Shown here: piece by piece, positions 26,140 through 34,749 of the stretch | Position numbering within the stretch: position 1 is the stretch's first letter | How the letters are laid out: each line of letters opens with the position of its first letter | From: CAZACZ01 sp964483695 | GTDB lineage: Bacteria; Deinococcota; Deinococci; Deinococcales; Trueperaceae | Reading direction: 5' to 3' | NCBI GenBank assembly: GCA_964483695.1 | Contig: CAZACZ010000003.1 | Location: 1-64,000, forward strand | DNA length: 64,000 nt | Program-made: the position numbers and the translations under genes | Notes under the pieces: model-generated | Databases searched by the model: none | What the model was told of the DNA's origin: nothing | Seen by the model: only the letters and a program-made list of their open reading frames with translations

Positions 26140-26709
26140 ATGAGGCTAAGGGGGATCCTGCTCACCGTCGTAGTGGTGGCATCGTTGCTGCTCGCCGTGT
26201 TGAACATGGACGTGCTCACGACGCCGGTGCCGCTCGACCTGGCGTTGGTGCGCACCTCGTTCCCGCTGGGCCTGGCGTTGCTGATCGCGGTGATGGCGGT
26301 GGCGGTGGTGTTCTTCCTGGCCGCCCTACTCGACCGTGCCGACCAGCTGAGGCAACTGACGCAGATCGAGCGGCAGGCCGACGCGCTGCGCCAGCGCCTC
26401 GCGAGCTACGAACAAGGGGAAGGTCAGCGGGTGGAGGAGCGCCTCGTGGCCGCGACCGCCACCTTGGAGCAGCGGATCGACGACGTCACCCGAGGGGTGC
26501 GCGAGCGCCTCGATGCCGGCATCGTCGAGCTGGGCACCGACCTCCGGGCGCGGCTCGACGAGCTCGAGGCGCGCGACGTCGTGCGCCACGACGCCCTGCG
26601 CGAGCGCATCGACGTGCTGCGCAACGAGCTCGCCGCGGATGTCGCGCAGACCGAGGACACGCTGCTGCGGCGACTGCCGGAGGCGGGGCCCGCCGAACGA
26701 GACGTGTGA
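26140..26709 (+). CDS. LapA-domain membrane protein with cytoplasmic coiled coil
   Basis: A 189-residue protein with two N-terminal transmembrane helices (about 5-23 and 43-63), matching the LapA/DUF1049 domain, then a long Arg/Glu/Ala-rich coiled coil (about 65-180) with Leu-spaced heptads. LapA-domain proteins are linked to lipopolysaccharide assembly in Proteobacteria; the role here is unknown. TACCGT (26128-26133) sits 6 nt before the ATG, so the mRNA is probably leaderless. Confidence 0.7.
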   Translation: MRLRGILLTVVVVASLLLAVLNMDVLTTPVPLDLALVRTSFPLGLALLIAVMAVAVVFFLAALLDRADQLRQLTQIERQADALRQRLASYEQGEGQRVEERLVAATATLEQRIDDVTRGVRERLDAGIVELGTDLRARLDELEARDVVRHDALRERIDVLRNELAADVAQTEDTLLRRLPEAGPAERDV

Positions 26710-26755
26710 GCACGGCACTACCGCGGCCGCTTCGCGGCTCTGTTAGCGTGGCGCC

Positions 26756-27088
26756 ATGAGCATCGCCGACGAGCAGCAGCTGCGCGAGCAGATCCTGGAA
26801 GCGCTGAAGGTCGTTCGCGACCCGGAGATCCCCGTCAACGTGGTCGACCTCGGCCTGGTGTACGACGTGCGCGTCGGCGAAGACGGTGCCGTGGGCATCG
26901 ACATGACCCTGACCAGCATGGGGTGCCCGGTGCAGGACCTGATCCAGACCGACGCGGAACTCGCGGTGATGAAGGTGGACGGGGTCACCTCGGTGACCGT
27001 CGACTTCGTGTGGTCGCCGCCGTGGAGCCCCGCGAAGATGACCGAGGACGGCAAGAAGCAGATGCGCATGTTCGGCTTCAACGTCTAG
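26756..27088 (+). CDS. DUF59/MIP18 (PaaD/SufT-like) Fe-S maturation protein
   Basis: A 110-residue protein of the MIP18 fold. It has LKVVRDPEIPVNVVDLGLVYDV and MTLTSMGCPVQDLI, whose Cys is the conserved reactive residue, then VDFVWSPPWSPAKM. Members aid Fe-S cluster transfer (SufT) or form part of the phenylacetyl-CoA oxygenase set (PaaD). No paa genes are present and the suf operon is 33 kb away, so a general SufT-like role is the better guess. TAGCGT (26744-26749) lies 6 nt before the ATG: probably leaderless. Confidence 0.82.
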   Translation: MSIADEQQLREQILEALKVVRDPEIPVNVVDLGLVYDVRVGEDGAVGIDMTLTSMGCPVQDLIQTDAELAVMKVDGVTSVTVDFVWSPPWSPAKMTEDGKKQMRMFGFNV

Positions 27089-27198
27089 CCGGGGCGCGCG
27101 CCGGCGCACCGACCGCGCTTCGTGGCCATGTCCCCGCTGCGCGCACCCCGCATCGCGACCACGCCCCTGCCCCGCGCCGACCCGTGGTTGAATGGCGC

Positions 27199-27921
27199 AT
27201 GCCGTTCTGGTCGCGCCGCACGTCCGACCAGCGCCTGGAGGCGTGGGGCGCGTTCGCCGCCGAGTACGAACTGATACCCGTCGACGAGATGCGCGAGCGC
27301 ATGCGCGAGCACTTCGCGCTCGGCCCCGGCGCCATCGCACCGGTGTACAGCCTGCAGCGTCCGGGGCAGCCGCAGTTGGTCCTGTTCGACCAACGACGCG
27401 ACCGCAGCGGCCCCGCCGGCAGCGTGACCGGCCTGCGCACCGGAGTGGTGGTGCGCTCGGGTCGCGACCACGTGCCGGTGTCGCTGCGCGCCTCGCCGCG
27501 GCGGCACAAGGTGTTGGAGGAGATCGAGGCGCGCCGCAGCGGCGGCGCCCGCCTCGCCCTCGACGACGAAGCGTTCGACGCGCGGGTGAGCGTCTACGCG
27601 CGCGACGAGGCGGTCGCGCGCAGCGTGCTGACCTCGGCGGTCCGCGGCGTGCTCGCACGGCTGTTGGCGGCCGCCGACGAGGTGGACCGGGAGGAGTCCG
27701 GCGACACCGGACCCATCGCCGATCGTCCGGCGCCGGTGGGCGTGGCGCCACAAGTGGTGATCGGCGCGCGCAACCTGATGCTGCTGGTAGAGCCGCGCAC
27801 GCCGTTGGCGTTCGCCTCGTTGGCGCCGCTGATGACCGACATGCTGACGCTCTACGCGGCGTTCGACGCCGCGGTCCGGTCGTCGGGCGGGTCCGACGAG
27901 GAGAGCGCCCCGTCTACCTGA
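27199..27921 (+). CDS. conserved hypothetical cytoplasmic protein
   Basis: A 240-residue protein I do not recognise. It has no signal peptide or membrane helix. The N-terminal part carries EAWGAFAAEYELIPVDEMRERMREHFALG, followed by beta-rich stretches (LVLFDQRRD, GVVVRSGRDHVPVSLRASP) and a helical region VLTSAVRGVLARLLAAADE. TTGAAT (27188-27193) lies 5 nt before the ATG, a weak leaderless -10. Its last codons and stop overlap the first copy of a 19-bp tandem repeat. Confidence 0.6.
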   Translation: MPFWSRRTSDQRLEAWGAFAAEYELIPVDEMRERMREHFALGPGAIAPVYSLQRPGQPQLVLFDQRRDRSGPAGSVTGLRTGVVVRSGRDHVPVSLRASPRRHKVLEEIEARRSGGARLALDDEAFDARVSVYARDEAVARSVLTSAVRGVLARLLAAADEVDREESGDTGPIADRPAPVGVAPQVVIGARNLMLLVEPRTPLAFASLAPLMTDMLTLYAAFDAAVRSSGGSDEESAPST

Positions 27922-28013
27922 CGGTGCGCCGCCTACGTGACGGTGCGCCCGCTACGTGACGCTGCGCCGCCTTGCGTGGCGCTGTGCCGCGTGCGTGGTG
28001 TTGCGCTGGCTGC
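27914..28013. repeat. degenerate 19-bp tandem repeat (about five to six units)
   Basis: Units begin CTACCTGACGGTGCGCCGC, CTACGTGACGGTGCGCCCG and CTACGTGACGCTGCGCCGC; the next copies diverge progressively (TTGCGTGGCGCTGTGCCGC, GTGCGTGGTGTTGCGCTGG) and one is 20 bp. The first unit contains the stop codon of the upstream hypothetical gene, and the array ends just before the rlmH stop at 28034. Confidence 0.75.
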
Positions 28014-28033
28014 GTGACCACGCTGCGCCGCGC

Positions 28034-28498
28034 TCATCCGCGGTGGTACGGATGGCCGGCGCGGATCGTCTCGATCCGGTAGAGCTGCTCGAGCAACACC
28101 AACCGCGCCAGCTCGTGGGGGAGGGTCAGGGGCGACAGGCTCCAGCACTCGTCGGCGCTCGATCGCAGCGTCTCGTCGTGCCCCTCGGCGCCGCCGAGGA
28201 GCAGATCGAGCCGGCTGGTACCGCGGAGCTCCAGCGCGGAGACGTACTCGGCCAACGCAGCCGTGGTGAACGACCGTCCGCGCTCGTCCAGCACCACGCT
28301 GCGGCCGCCGCCCGCGGCAACGGCCCGCAGCGCATCGCTCTCCTGACGGCGCACCTGGGTGGCGTCGGCGCCGCGGCCTTCCCGCACCTCGACCACCTCC
28401 ACCTGGGCCAAGCTTCGTAGCCGGCTCAGGAAGCGCTCGCAGCCGTCCCGCGCGTACCCGACGCGCACCCGGCCGACGGCGACGATGCGGTACCGCAC
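28034..28498 (-). CDS. rlmH: 23S rRNA (pseudouridine-1915-N3)-methyltransferase RlmH
   Basis: A 154-residue SPOUT methyltransferase acting on the assembled 70S ribosome. Its SAM-binding knot has SVVLDERGRSFTTAALAEYV and LDLLLGGAEGHDETL; the C-terminal LVLLEQLYRIETIRAGHPYHRG is diagnostic. The start is GTG 28498, 9 nt after the thyX stop, with no good ribosome-binding site, so translation is probably coupled to thyX. Confidence 0.93.
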   Translation of the reverse strand: MRYRIVAVGRVRVGYARDGCERFLSRLRSLAQVEVVEVREGRGADATQVRRQESDALRAVAAGGGRSVVLDERGRSFTTAALAEYVSALELRGTSRLDLLLGGAEGHDETLRSSADECWSLSPLTLPHELARLVLLEQLYRIETIRAGHPYHRG

Positions 28499-28507
28499 GG
28501 ATGCGGC

Positions 28508-29488
28508 TCAGGCGCCGGCGGTGGCTTCGGGCGCGGCTTCGGGCGTGGCCCCGGCTTCGGCTGCGGCATCGGAGCCCACATCGGCGTCGGTGCTCACCCG
28601 CGCGCCGGCCGCGTCGCCGACTGCCGTGACCGGCGTGGCGTCGTCCAACCCCAGCTTCTGCAGCAACTCTCGCCGACGGCTCGGTCGAAGGTCGGCGGCC
28701 GCGATGGCGGCGTCGAGGCGCGAGCGGTCGATGGCGCCACGGAGCACCTCGAGTTCGCTGCGCGACAGCGTGCTGGCGTGCAGGATGTGCTCCTCGAACG
28801 CCGCGAACGCCAGCGGGCAGACCGCCTTCACGGTCCGCGCCATGGCGTCACCGTAGGCGCGGATCTCGTACTGGGCGTGCCAGTCCATGCGCAGCCGGAG
28901 GAAGTGGAAGAGGTTGTTGAGGTCGATCTGCCAGTACATCTCGGTGTAGAGGCTGAGCGGCAGGTTGACGCGCGCCAGTTCGCGCGCGACGTCGTCCTCG
29001 AGCAGCTCCTCGTAGCTCCGGTAGGTAGCCTGCTGGCCCTCGCGCAACACGTCGATCACGCGTTGCTGGAGGCCTTCCGGCACGTCGCGAGCGTCGCCTC
29101 CTTGGCGATTGCTGCTGCTCTGGTACCGCACCTCGTGCGGGCGCGGGAGGTAGAACTCGTCGCGCATGACGCTGTAGCGCCCGCTGATCTCGTTGAGCCG
29201 CGCGGTGCGGTGGCGGATCCACTGGCGCGCGACGAAGATCGGCATCTTGACGTGGAAGGTGAAGATGACCTGCTCGAACGGGCTGGTGTGGCGGTTGCGA
29301 AGGAGGTAGTCGATCAGGGCGCGGTCCTCGCGCACCGTCTTGGTGCCCTCCCCGTACGAGACCCGTGCGGCCTGGACGATACGGGCGTCGCCGCCGAGGT
29401 AGTCCACCAGGCGCACGAAGCCGTGATCGAGGACGGGGATCGGTTGGTCGAGCAGGGCCTCCGCCGCGGGCACCGTGATGCGAGCCAT
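28508..29488 (-). CDS. thyX: flavin-dependent thymidylate synthase ThyX
   Basis: A 326-residue FAD enzyme making dTMP from dUMP with methylene-tetrahydrofolate and NAD(P)H. The ThyX motif RHRx7S is R92-H93-R94 ... S102 within RHRTARLNEISGRY. Also seen: SYGEGTKTVREDRALIDYLLRNRHTSPFEQ and NLFHFLRLRMDWHAQYEIRAY. The last 40 or so residues are a low-complexity Ala/Glu/Thr tail not needed for catalysis. TAGCAT (rc 29495-29500) lies 6 nt before the ATG: leaderless. rlmH follows. Confidence 0.95.
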   Translation of the reverse strand: MARITVPAAEALLDQPIPVLDHGFVRLVDYLGGDARIVQAARVSYGEGTKTVREDRALIDYLLRNRHTSPFEQVIFTFHVKMPIFVARQWIRHRTARLNEISGRYSVMRDEFYLPRPHEVRYQSSSNRQGGDARDVPEGLQQRVIDVLREGQQATYRSYEELLEDDVARELARVNLPLSLYTEMYWQIDLNNLFHFLRLRMDWHAQYEIRAYGDAMARTVKAVCPLAFAAFEEHILHASTLSRSELEVLRGAIDRSRLDAAIAAADLRPSRRRELLQKLGLDDATPVTAVGDAAGARVSTDADVGSDAAAEAGATPEAAPEATAGA

Positions 29489-29678
29489 GGCGGCATGCTA
29501 CCAGGGGTTCGGCCTGGCCCCGCCTGCGCGCCCACTCATCCGGCCCGATCGTGCTCGGGAAGCATGAACGCGGCGTGCGGCGACGCTCTCATGATACGAA
29601 GATGAGTAGCAAGCTTCACAAACGCCGATAACCGCATCCCCGAGGGCGAAAGTCGCTCTCATTCCGGCTTCATGGCGG

Positions 29679-29707
29679 TTGACACCCATCCGCCAGCATG
29701 GTGTACT
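29679..29707 (+). promoter_or_regulatory. slpA promoter and long leader
   Basis: A consensus -35 TTGACA (29679-29684), 17-bp spacer and TGTACT (29702-29707) predict a start near 29714 and a leader of about 200 nt before the slpA ATG at 29912. The leader contains a second strong Shine-Dalgarno-like AAGGAGGTG (29743-29751), well upstream of the gene's own AAGGGG site. The remaining 180 bp between thyX and this promoter show no gene. Confidence 0.7.
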
Positions 29708-29911
29708 CTTAGACGGACTCTTCGTCGTCCACGGCCGCACCGGAAGGAGGTGCACCCACTTGAACCGGCCATGAGAAGACGAGAGCTCCCGGTGAGAACC
29801 TCGAACCACCCGCACGGCCCCGACGAGGAAACTCGGACACTCGCAGGGATCGTGCCCCGGTCTTGGAACTTGCCGAGCATCACGACATCACACGTTCAAG
29901 GGGTACACCAC

Positions 29912-32668
29912 ATGAAGAAGCTCCTCATCACGCTCCTGGTAGCGGTCGTGGCGAGTGGCGCGTTCGCGCAGTCCTCGTTCCCGGACATCCCGGCGAACCA
30001 CTGGGCTGGCGACGCCGTCGCCCGCATCGCTGACCTGGGCATCGTCATCGGCTTCCCCGACGGAACCTTCCGTGGGAACGAAGCCTTCACCCGTTATCAG
30101 GCCGCCCTCGTGGTGAGCCGCATGCTCGACGTCATCAACGAGAACGTCAACGCTGCGCTCGCCATGACCCAGGCCGACGTCGACTCGCTGCGGAACGCCG
30201 TGCAGGAGATCGCGTCCGACGTGGCCGCCCAAGGCGTGCGCCTCAGCGCCGCCGAGAGCGCCATCGCCGGCCTCTCCGACGACGTGACCGCGAACACCGC
30301 GCGTCTCGATGCCCTCGAAGCCGCCATGGCCGATGTCGGCGGAGTCGATCCGGCCGTGCTGCGCGATCTGCAGAACCAGATCGCTTCCCAGCGCGTCGCC
30401 ATCGACACCGCTCAGGCCCAGGCGGAGGCCGCTGCCGCGCGTGCGGACGACGCCTACAGCCTCGCCAACCAGGCGAACGCTCTCGGTCGTCAGAACGCCG
30501 AGGAGATCGCCGCCATGAACCGCGTGATTCAGCTGCTCAGCGACGACGTCGCGGCGCTGAAGAGCATGGGCGGCGGCGAAGCTGCGCCCGTCGACCTCTC
30601 GTCGGTCAACGGTGCCATCGAGCGCAACCGCAGCGACATCGCCAACATCCGCGAGTTCGTCATCCTGCTTCGTCGCGACCAGGTCGCCCTGCGTGACCGC
30701 GTGTCCGCCCTCGAAGCCGCCGATGCCGAACAGGCCGCCGCCATCGCCTCCCTCGAGGAGCGCGTGACGGCACTCGAAGAGAACCCGCTCGGGATCTCCG
30801 GCTCGATCTCGGTCACGTACTTCGTCGGCCGCATCATCGGCCAGGAGTTCGACGTCGACCGCGTCTACGGCCTGAACAACGACCGTGACATGGGCGCGTC
30901 CGTGTTCAGCAGCGGCGCTGCCGAACTCGACGGCGACGCCACCACTTCCAGCAACTACAAGACGGAAGTCGGCGAAGTCGCGCAGGACCGCCACGACATC
31001 GAGCAGACCTCGGGCGAAGCCACCGCTTCGTTGAGCCTCGACCTGAGCGTCGGCTTCACGTTCGACGGTAAGGGCAGCCCGAACGCGCTCAACTCGTTCG
31101 CGGCCGTCATCGAGATCGTCTACGACGCCTCCGGCGTTACGGACGACGCCGACGACGTCTTCAGCGGCTTCGAAGTCGACGAGTTCATGACGACCTTCGA
31201 GCCCATCGGCGCTGCACCGCTGACCTTCGCGTTCGGCACCAACGTCGAGACCAGCTTCACCCCGTACGTCCTTGCGACGGACGAAGACGGCTTCGTGGCC
31301 ACCGTCGGCGCGCCGGACTTCCTGGCGTTCCTCGACCCGGCCCTGACGCTCGTCTACACCACCCCGGCCGTCGACGCCTACCAGCGTGGCGCCCGCCTGA
31401 CCGTCAGCCCCCTCCAGGGCGTGACCATCGGCGGTAGCTTCGTGCAGCGCGCGGACAACGCCGAGGACAAGGACGACTACCAGGCCGACAACGCCGGCAT
31501 CACCGTGTTCGGCGTCGACGGCTCCGTCGCCCTCAGCATCTTCGAGCTCGGCTTCGAATGGGCCAGCGGCTCCGACACCGCGGCGAACACGGACTCGATC
31601 CTGTACGCCACGCTCGACGTCGACGCCAGCGGCCTGCCGATCCTCGAGAGCCTGAGCGCCAACTACCGGATGATGGGCCCCGACTGGGCGAACTTCGGCT
31701 TCAACCTCGGAGCCGACGCCGACTCGCCGTTCGCCCTCGACCAGACGGGCTTCGGCGTGGAAGCCGGCCTCAGCCTGTTCATCCTCGACCTGAACGCCTA
31801 CTTCGACAGCTACGGCACGACCGCTGGTGACAGCGTGAGTGCCTTCGGCGTCGATGCGGCGGCGGACCTGTTCGCCGGCTTCAGCCTCGGCGGCTGGTTC
31901 CACCAGGCCTCCGTCAACGGCACCGTGGTCGACGACGTCCGCACCTACGTGGACGGCAGCGAAGCCGCGGTCGCCATCGCCGGCGCCGACGTCGAGCGCG
32001 ACAGCAACTACAACACCGGCTTCGGTGTGACGCTGGAGCACGACGGCGCTGCCGACAACGCCCTGATCCGCAACCTGAACATCGCGGCGGGCTACTCGCA
32101 GACCGAAGCGGACTTCAGCAAGACGACGCTGTACGTGGACGCGGACTACGCGCTCAACGTCTCCATCGTCTCGCTGACCCCGTACGTCGGCTACCGCATG
32201 GTGAACGATGCCGATGCCGGCACGGACGACACGACGACCCTCAAGGTCGGCGCTGGCCTGTCCACCACGCCGCTCGACATCTTCCTCGCCCCGAGCCTGG
32301 TCGGCGCGGTCAACTACCGCTCGACCACGCACTCGGACGCTGCTGCGTACACGGCCACCGAGCTCCAGTGGAGCGTCGGCCTGATGCTGAACGAGTTCAT
32401 CCTCGACCACAGCACCCTGACGGCCAAGTACGGTAGCTGGACCGGCACCAACATCAACAACGCCACGAACACCCGCGGGGCCGGCGACGGCGCCACGGAC
32501 ATCAGCGGCGGAGACCTGAACGGTACCGGCACCCAGGCCACCAGCGGCTACGAAGTGATCTGGAACTACTACGACCTCGAGTTCGCGTACGGCGTCTACC
32601 AGAACGACAACAACGGCGCCCTCTCGTCCGCTCAGGCCTTCCAGATCTCCTACACGGTCACCTTCTAA
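29912..32668 (+). CDS. slpA: SLH-domain outer-envelope beta-barrel protein (SlpA family)
   Basis: A 918-residue major envelope protein. Signal peptide MKKLLITLLVAVVASGAFA is followed by an SLH domain (about residues 23-75: FPDIPANHWAGDAVARIADLG, IGFPDGTFRGNEAFTRYQAA), which in Deinococcota binds pyruvylated peptidoglycan-linked glycan. A long coiled coil (about 80-300) with Ala/Gln/Asp-rich heptads follows, then about 600 residues of alternating beta strands ending in QISYTVTF, typical of an outer-membrane barrel. It should bridge wall and outer membrane. ATG 29912 has AAGGGG 8 nt upstream; the frame is open further 5' but lacks signal-like sequence. GC content at third positions and Asp-rich composition suggest high expression. 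Confidence 0.92.
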   Translation: MKKLLITLLVAVVASGAFAQSSFPDIPANHWAGDAVARIADLGIVIGFPDGTFRGNEAFTRYQAALVVSRMLDVINENVNAALAMTQADVDSLRNAVQEIASDVAAQGVRLSAAESAIAGLSDDVTANTARLDALEAAMADVGGVDPAVLRDLQNQIASQRVAIDTAQAQAEAAAARADDAYSLANQANALGRQNAEEIAAMNRVIQLLSDDVAALKSMGGGEAAPVDLSSVNGAIERNRSDIANIREFVILLRRDQVALRDRVSALEAADAEQAAAIASLEERVTALEENPLGISGSISVTYFVGRIIGQEFDVDRVYGLNNDRDMGASVFSSGAAELDGDATTSSNYKTEVGEVAQDRHDIEQTSGEATASLSLDLSVGFTFDGKGSPNALNSFAAVIEIVYDASGVTDDADDVFSGFEVDEFMTTFEPIGAAPLTFAFGTNVETSFTPYVLATDEDGFVATVGAPDFLAFLDPALTLVYTTPAVDAYQRGARLTVSPLQGVTIGGSFVQRADNAEDKDDYQADNAGITVFGVDGSVALSIFELGFEWASGSDTAANTDSILYATLDVDASGLPILESLSANYRMMGPDWANFGFNLGADADSPFALDQTGFGVEAGLSLFILDLNAYFDSYGTTAGDSVSAFGVDAAADLFAGFSLGGWFHQASVNGTVVDDVRTYVDGSEAAVAIAGADVERDSNYNTGFGVTLEHDGAADNALIRNLNIAAGYSQTEADFSKTTLYVDADYALNVSIVSLTPYVGYRMVNDADAGTDDTTTLKVGAGLSTTPLDIFLAPSLVGAVNYRSTTHSDAAAYTATELQWSVGLMLNEFILDHSTLTAKYGSWTGTNINNATNTRGAGDGATDISGGDLNGTGTQATSGYEVIWNYYDLEFAYGVYQNDNNGALSSAQAFQISYTVTF

Positions 32669-32701
32669 GGTCGACCGCGGCGCCTAGCGCCGACATGAAC
32701 G

Positions 32702-32738
32702 ACGGGCCCCGCCACCTCGGCGGGGCCCGTTCTTCGTT
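32702..32738 (+). terminator. slpA terminator
   Basis: A perfect 12-bp stem ACGGGCCCCGCC (32702-32713) with 32719-32730 and a 5-nt loop, followed by TCTTCGTT. It starts 34 nt after the slpA stop. Confidence 0.9.
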
Positions 32739-32739
32739 G

Positions 32740-32797
32740 GTGAGGGTGTCGGTTGGTGGGGGTGCCGGTTGGTGCAGGCGTCGGTTGGTGACGGCGT
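32740..32797. repeat. 16-bp tandem repeat next to assembly gap
   Basis: About four copies of a 16-bp unit GGTGNNGGNGTCGGTT between the slpA terminator and the gap. There is no coding frame of note in 32740-33031; the gap, its duplicated flank and this repeat account for the 363-bp space between slpA and the lipid kinase. Confidence 0.7.
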
Positions 32798-32831
32798 CGG
32801 TCTGGAACGCTGCGCCCGACGGACGCGAGTG

Positions 32832-32931
32832 NNNNNNNNNNNNNNNNNNNNNNNNNNNNNNNNNNNNNNNNNNNNNNNNNNNNNNNNNNNNNNNNNNNNN
32901 NNNNNNNNNNNNNNNNNNNNNNNNNNNNNNN
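32832..32931. other. assembly gap (100 N) with identical 55-bp flanks
   Basis: Exactly 100 N, a conventional placeholder. The 55 bases before it (32777-32831) are identical to the 55 after it (32932-32986). This looks like two contig ends sharing an assembly k-mer of 55, so the real join may be an overlap rather than missing sequence. Confidence 0.9.
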
Positions 32932-33031
32932 GGCGTCGGTTGGTGACGGCGTCGGTCTGGAACGCTGCGCCCGACGGACGCGAGTGCGCCGCGTGGGCGC
33001 CGCTGCAGCGCCGGCCGGGCGAACGGGCGCC

Positions 33032-33982
33032 TCAGCGAAGGACGGACAACGCGGCCGGCCGCAGCGACACGTGGAACGTCGCGGCGGGCGGGACCTGCTC
33101 GCCCTCGGCATGGGCGTGCTGCGGACGCTCCCAGGCGAGCGTCACCTCACGACCGCGGAAGAGATGCACCTTCGGATGGCCCAGGTGCCGTCCGCGCATC
33201 ACGCTCGGCAGGATGCCGAGGGTGCCGAGCTTGCCGAAGTCGCCCGCCACGATCACGTCGAGCACCCCGTCGTCGTTGCGAGCGTCGGGCGCGAACAGGA
33301 AGCTCCCCCCGGTGCGCGGTCCGTTCTGGCACGCCACCAGCAAGGCGCGACCCTGGTACACGCGGGTGCCGTCGATGGTTACGGTCACCGGGCAAGGGTC
33401 CAGCCGCCCCAGTGTGGTCACGACGGCGTAGAGGTACGCGCCCAGACCCTTGAACTGCTTCGGCGCGAGCGCCACCCGGTGCGCGACCTCCGCGTCGAAC
33501 CCCACCCCGAGCGCGTTGACGAACGGTTCGTGATCGACGACGCCGACGTCGATGCGGTGCACCGAGCCGCGCAGCAGACGCGCCAACGCCGCGCTCAGAT
33601 CATCGCGCGGGATGCCGAGCGAGAACGCGAAGTCGTCGCCGGACCCGACCGGGAGCGTCGCCAGGACGCGTCCCGGTTGAGGTGCGCCCGGCGCCTGCCC
33701 GGTGGTGACCGCGCCGAGGGAGGCGGCGCCAGGACCCCTGGCGAACGCCGGGTCGGCGTGCAGGATGCCGCGCGCGACCTCGTGCACGGTACCGTCGCCG
33801 CCCATGGCGACGACGGTGGCGCCTTCCGGCGTGGCGCGAGCGAGGTCGGTAGCGTGGCCTGGGCGCTCGGTGACGAGCACGTCGTACGGCACGCCTTCGG
33901 CGTCCAAGAAGGCACGCGTGCGCTCGAGCGCGCTCGCGGCGCGGCCGCGTCCCGCCACCGGGTTGACGATCAAGTAGAGCAC
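33032..33982 (-). CDS. diacylglycerol/sphingosine kinase-like lipid kinase (DagK family)
   Basis: A 316-residue cytoplasmic or membrane-associated kinase that phosphorylates diacylglycerol or a related lipid with ATP. The nucleotide-binding motif GGDGTVHEVARGIL and the LPVGSGDDFAFSLGIP motif (GTGNDFARSL in classic members) are both present, as is the N-terminal YLIVNPVAGRGRA. The start is GTG 33982; TAGAAT (rc 33994-33999) lies 11 nt upstream, leaving almost no leader. It diverges from the beta-helix gene at 34051. Confidence 0.87.
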   Translation of the reverse strand: MLYLIVNPVAGRGRAASALERTRAFLDAEGVPYDVLVTERPGHATDLARATPEGATVVAMGGDGTVHEVARGILHADPAFARGPGAASLGAVTTGQAPGAPQPGRVLATLPVGSGDDFAFSLGIPRDDLSAALARLLRGSVHRIDVGVVDHEPFVNALGVGFDAEVAHRVALAPKQFKGLGAYLYAVVTTLGRLDPCPVTVTIDGTRVYQGRALLVACQNGPRTGGSFLFAPDARNDDGVLDVIVAGDFGKLGTLGILPSVMRGRHLGHPKVHLFRGREVTLAWERPQHAHAEGEQVPPAATFHVSLRPAALSVLR

Positions 33983-34050
33983 GTTCGGCGGCGATTCTAT
34001 CCGATGGGCATCGTGCACGGGCGGGACACACGGGAGCGGTAGGATGAGCC

Positions 34051-34716
34051 ATGCCGCGGACCGTCGAGCTGTTCGACTTGGAGCGCGTGCCGCCGGAGCT
34101 TCGCGATCTCCTCGCGGTGGAGCACCCGTGGGAGGTCCTGGCGCGACTGGACGCCTTCGGCGCCAGCCTCCTCGACGACCGCGTCGGGACCGTGCATCCG
34201 ACCGCCATCGTCGAAGGGCCACTGGTGGTGGAGGAGGGGGCCGAGGTCGGCCCCTACGCCTACCTGCAGGGCCCCGTGTACCTGGCTGCCGGCGCGCAGG
34301 TGGGGCACGCCGCCTACCTGCGGGGGCCGGTGGTGATCGGACCGGGCGCCAAGGTGCTGCACGCCAGCGAGGTGAAACGCTCGCTGCTCCTCGGCGGTGC
34401 CCGCGCGCCGCACTTCAACTACGTCGGCGACAGCGTCCTCGGTCACGACGTCAACCTCGGCGCCGGGGTGAAGCTGGCCAACTTCAAGACCTTCGGTGAC
34501 GAGGTGCGGGTCGGCGGCGTGGGGACCGGGCTGCGCAAGTTCGGCTCGGCGCTCGGCGACGGCGTGTCGATCGGCTGCAACGCCGTGCTGGCGCCCGGCA
34601 CCGTGGTCGGCAAGCGCACCGTCATCTACGACGGCGCCAGCGTGCGTGGCGTGATCGCAGCCGACCTCGTGGTGAAGCACCGCTCGACGCTCGAGGAGGC
34701 CCCTCGGCGCGCCTGA
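34051..34716 (+). CDS. left-handed beta-helix (hexapeptide) protein, GlmU-C-terminal-like
   Basis: A 221-residue protein with about eight hexapeptide turns from residue 50 onward (HPTAIVEGPLVVEEGAEVGPYAYLQGPV, VVIGPGAKVLHASEVKRSLLL, NYVGDSVLGHDVNLGAGVKLANFK). The HFNYVGDSVLG segment and NLGAG resemble the acetyltransferase half of GlmU and bacterial NDP-sugar transferase-like proteins. It lacks a nucleotidyltransferase domain. It could be an acyl- or acetyltransferase or a sugar-nucleotide accessory protein. TAGGAT (34040-34045) is 5 nt before the ATG: leaderless. Confidence 0.75.
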   Translation: MPRTVELFDLERVPPELRDLLAVEHPWEVLARLDAFGASLLDDRVGTVHPTAIVEGPLVVEEGAEVGPYAYLQGPVYLAAGAQVGHAAYLRGPVVIGPGAKVLHASEVKRSLLLGGARAPHFNYVGDSVLGHDVNLGAGVKLANFKTFGDEVRVGGVGTGLRKFGSALGDGVSIGCNAVLAPGTVVGKRTVIYDGASVRGVIAADLVVKHRSTLEEAPRRA

Positions 34717-34749
34717 GCGTGCGAAGACACCGCGCCCCGGGCATCGACC

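Noticed and set aside
29672..29911. 80-residue N-terminal extension of SlpA
   Set aside because: The extension is open only because the region has few stops. MKKLLITLL is a clear signal peptide with its own AAGGGG site, and the extension begins upstream of the -35 box.
32665..33431. open frames reading through the N run downstream of slpA
   Set aside because: They depend on translating N bases and have no recognisable protein features; the region holds repeats and an assembly gap.
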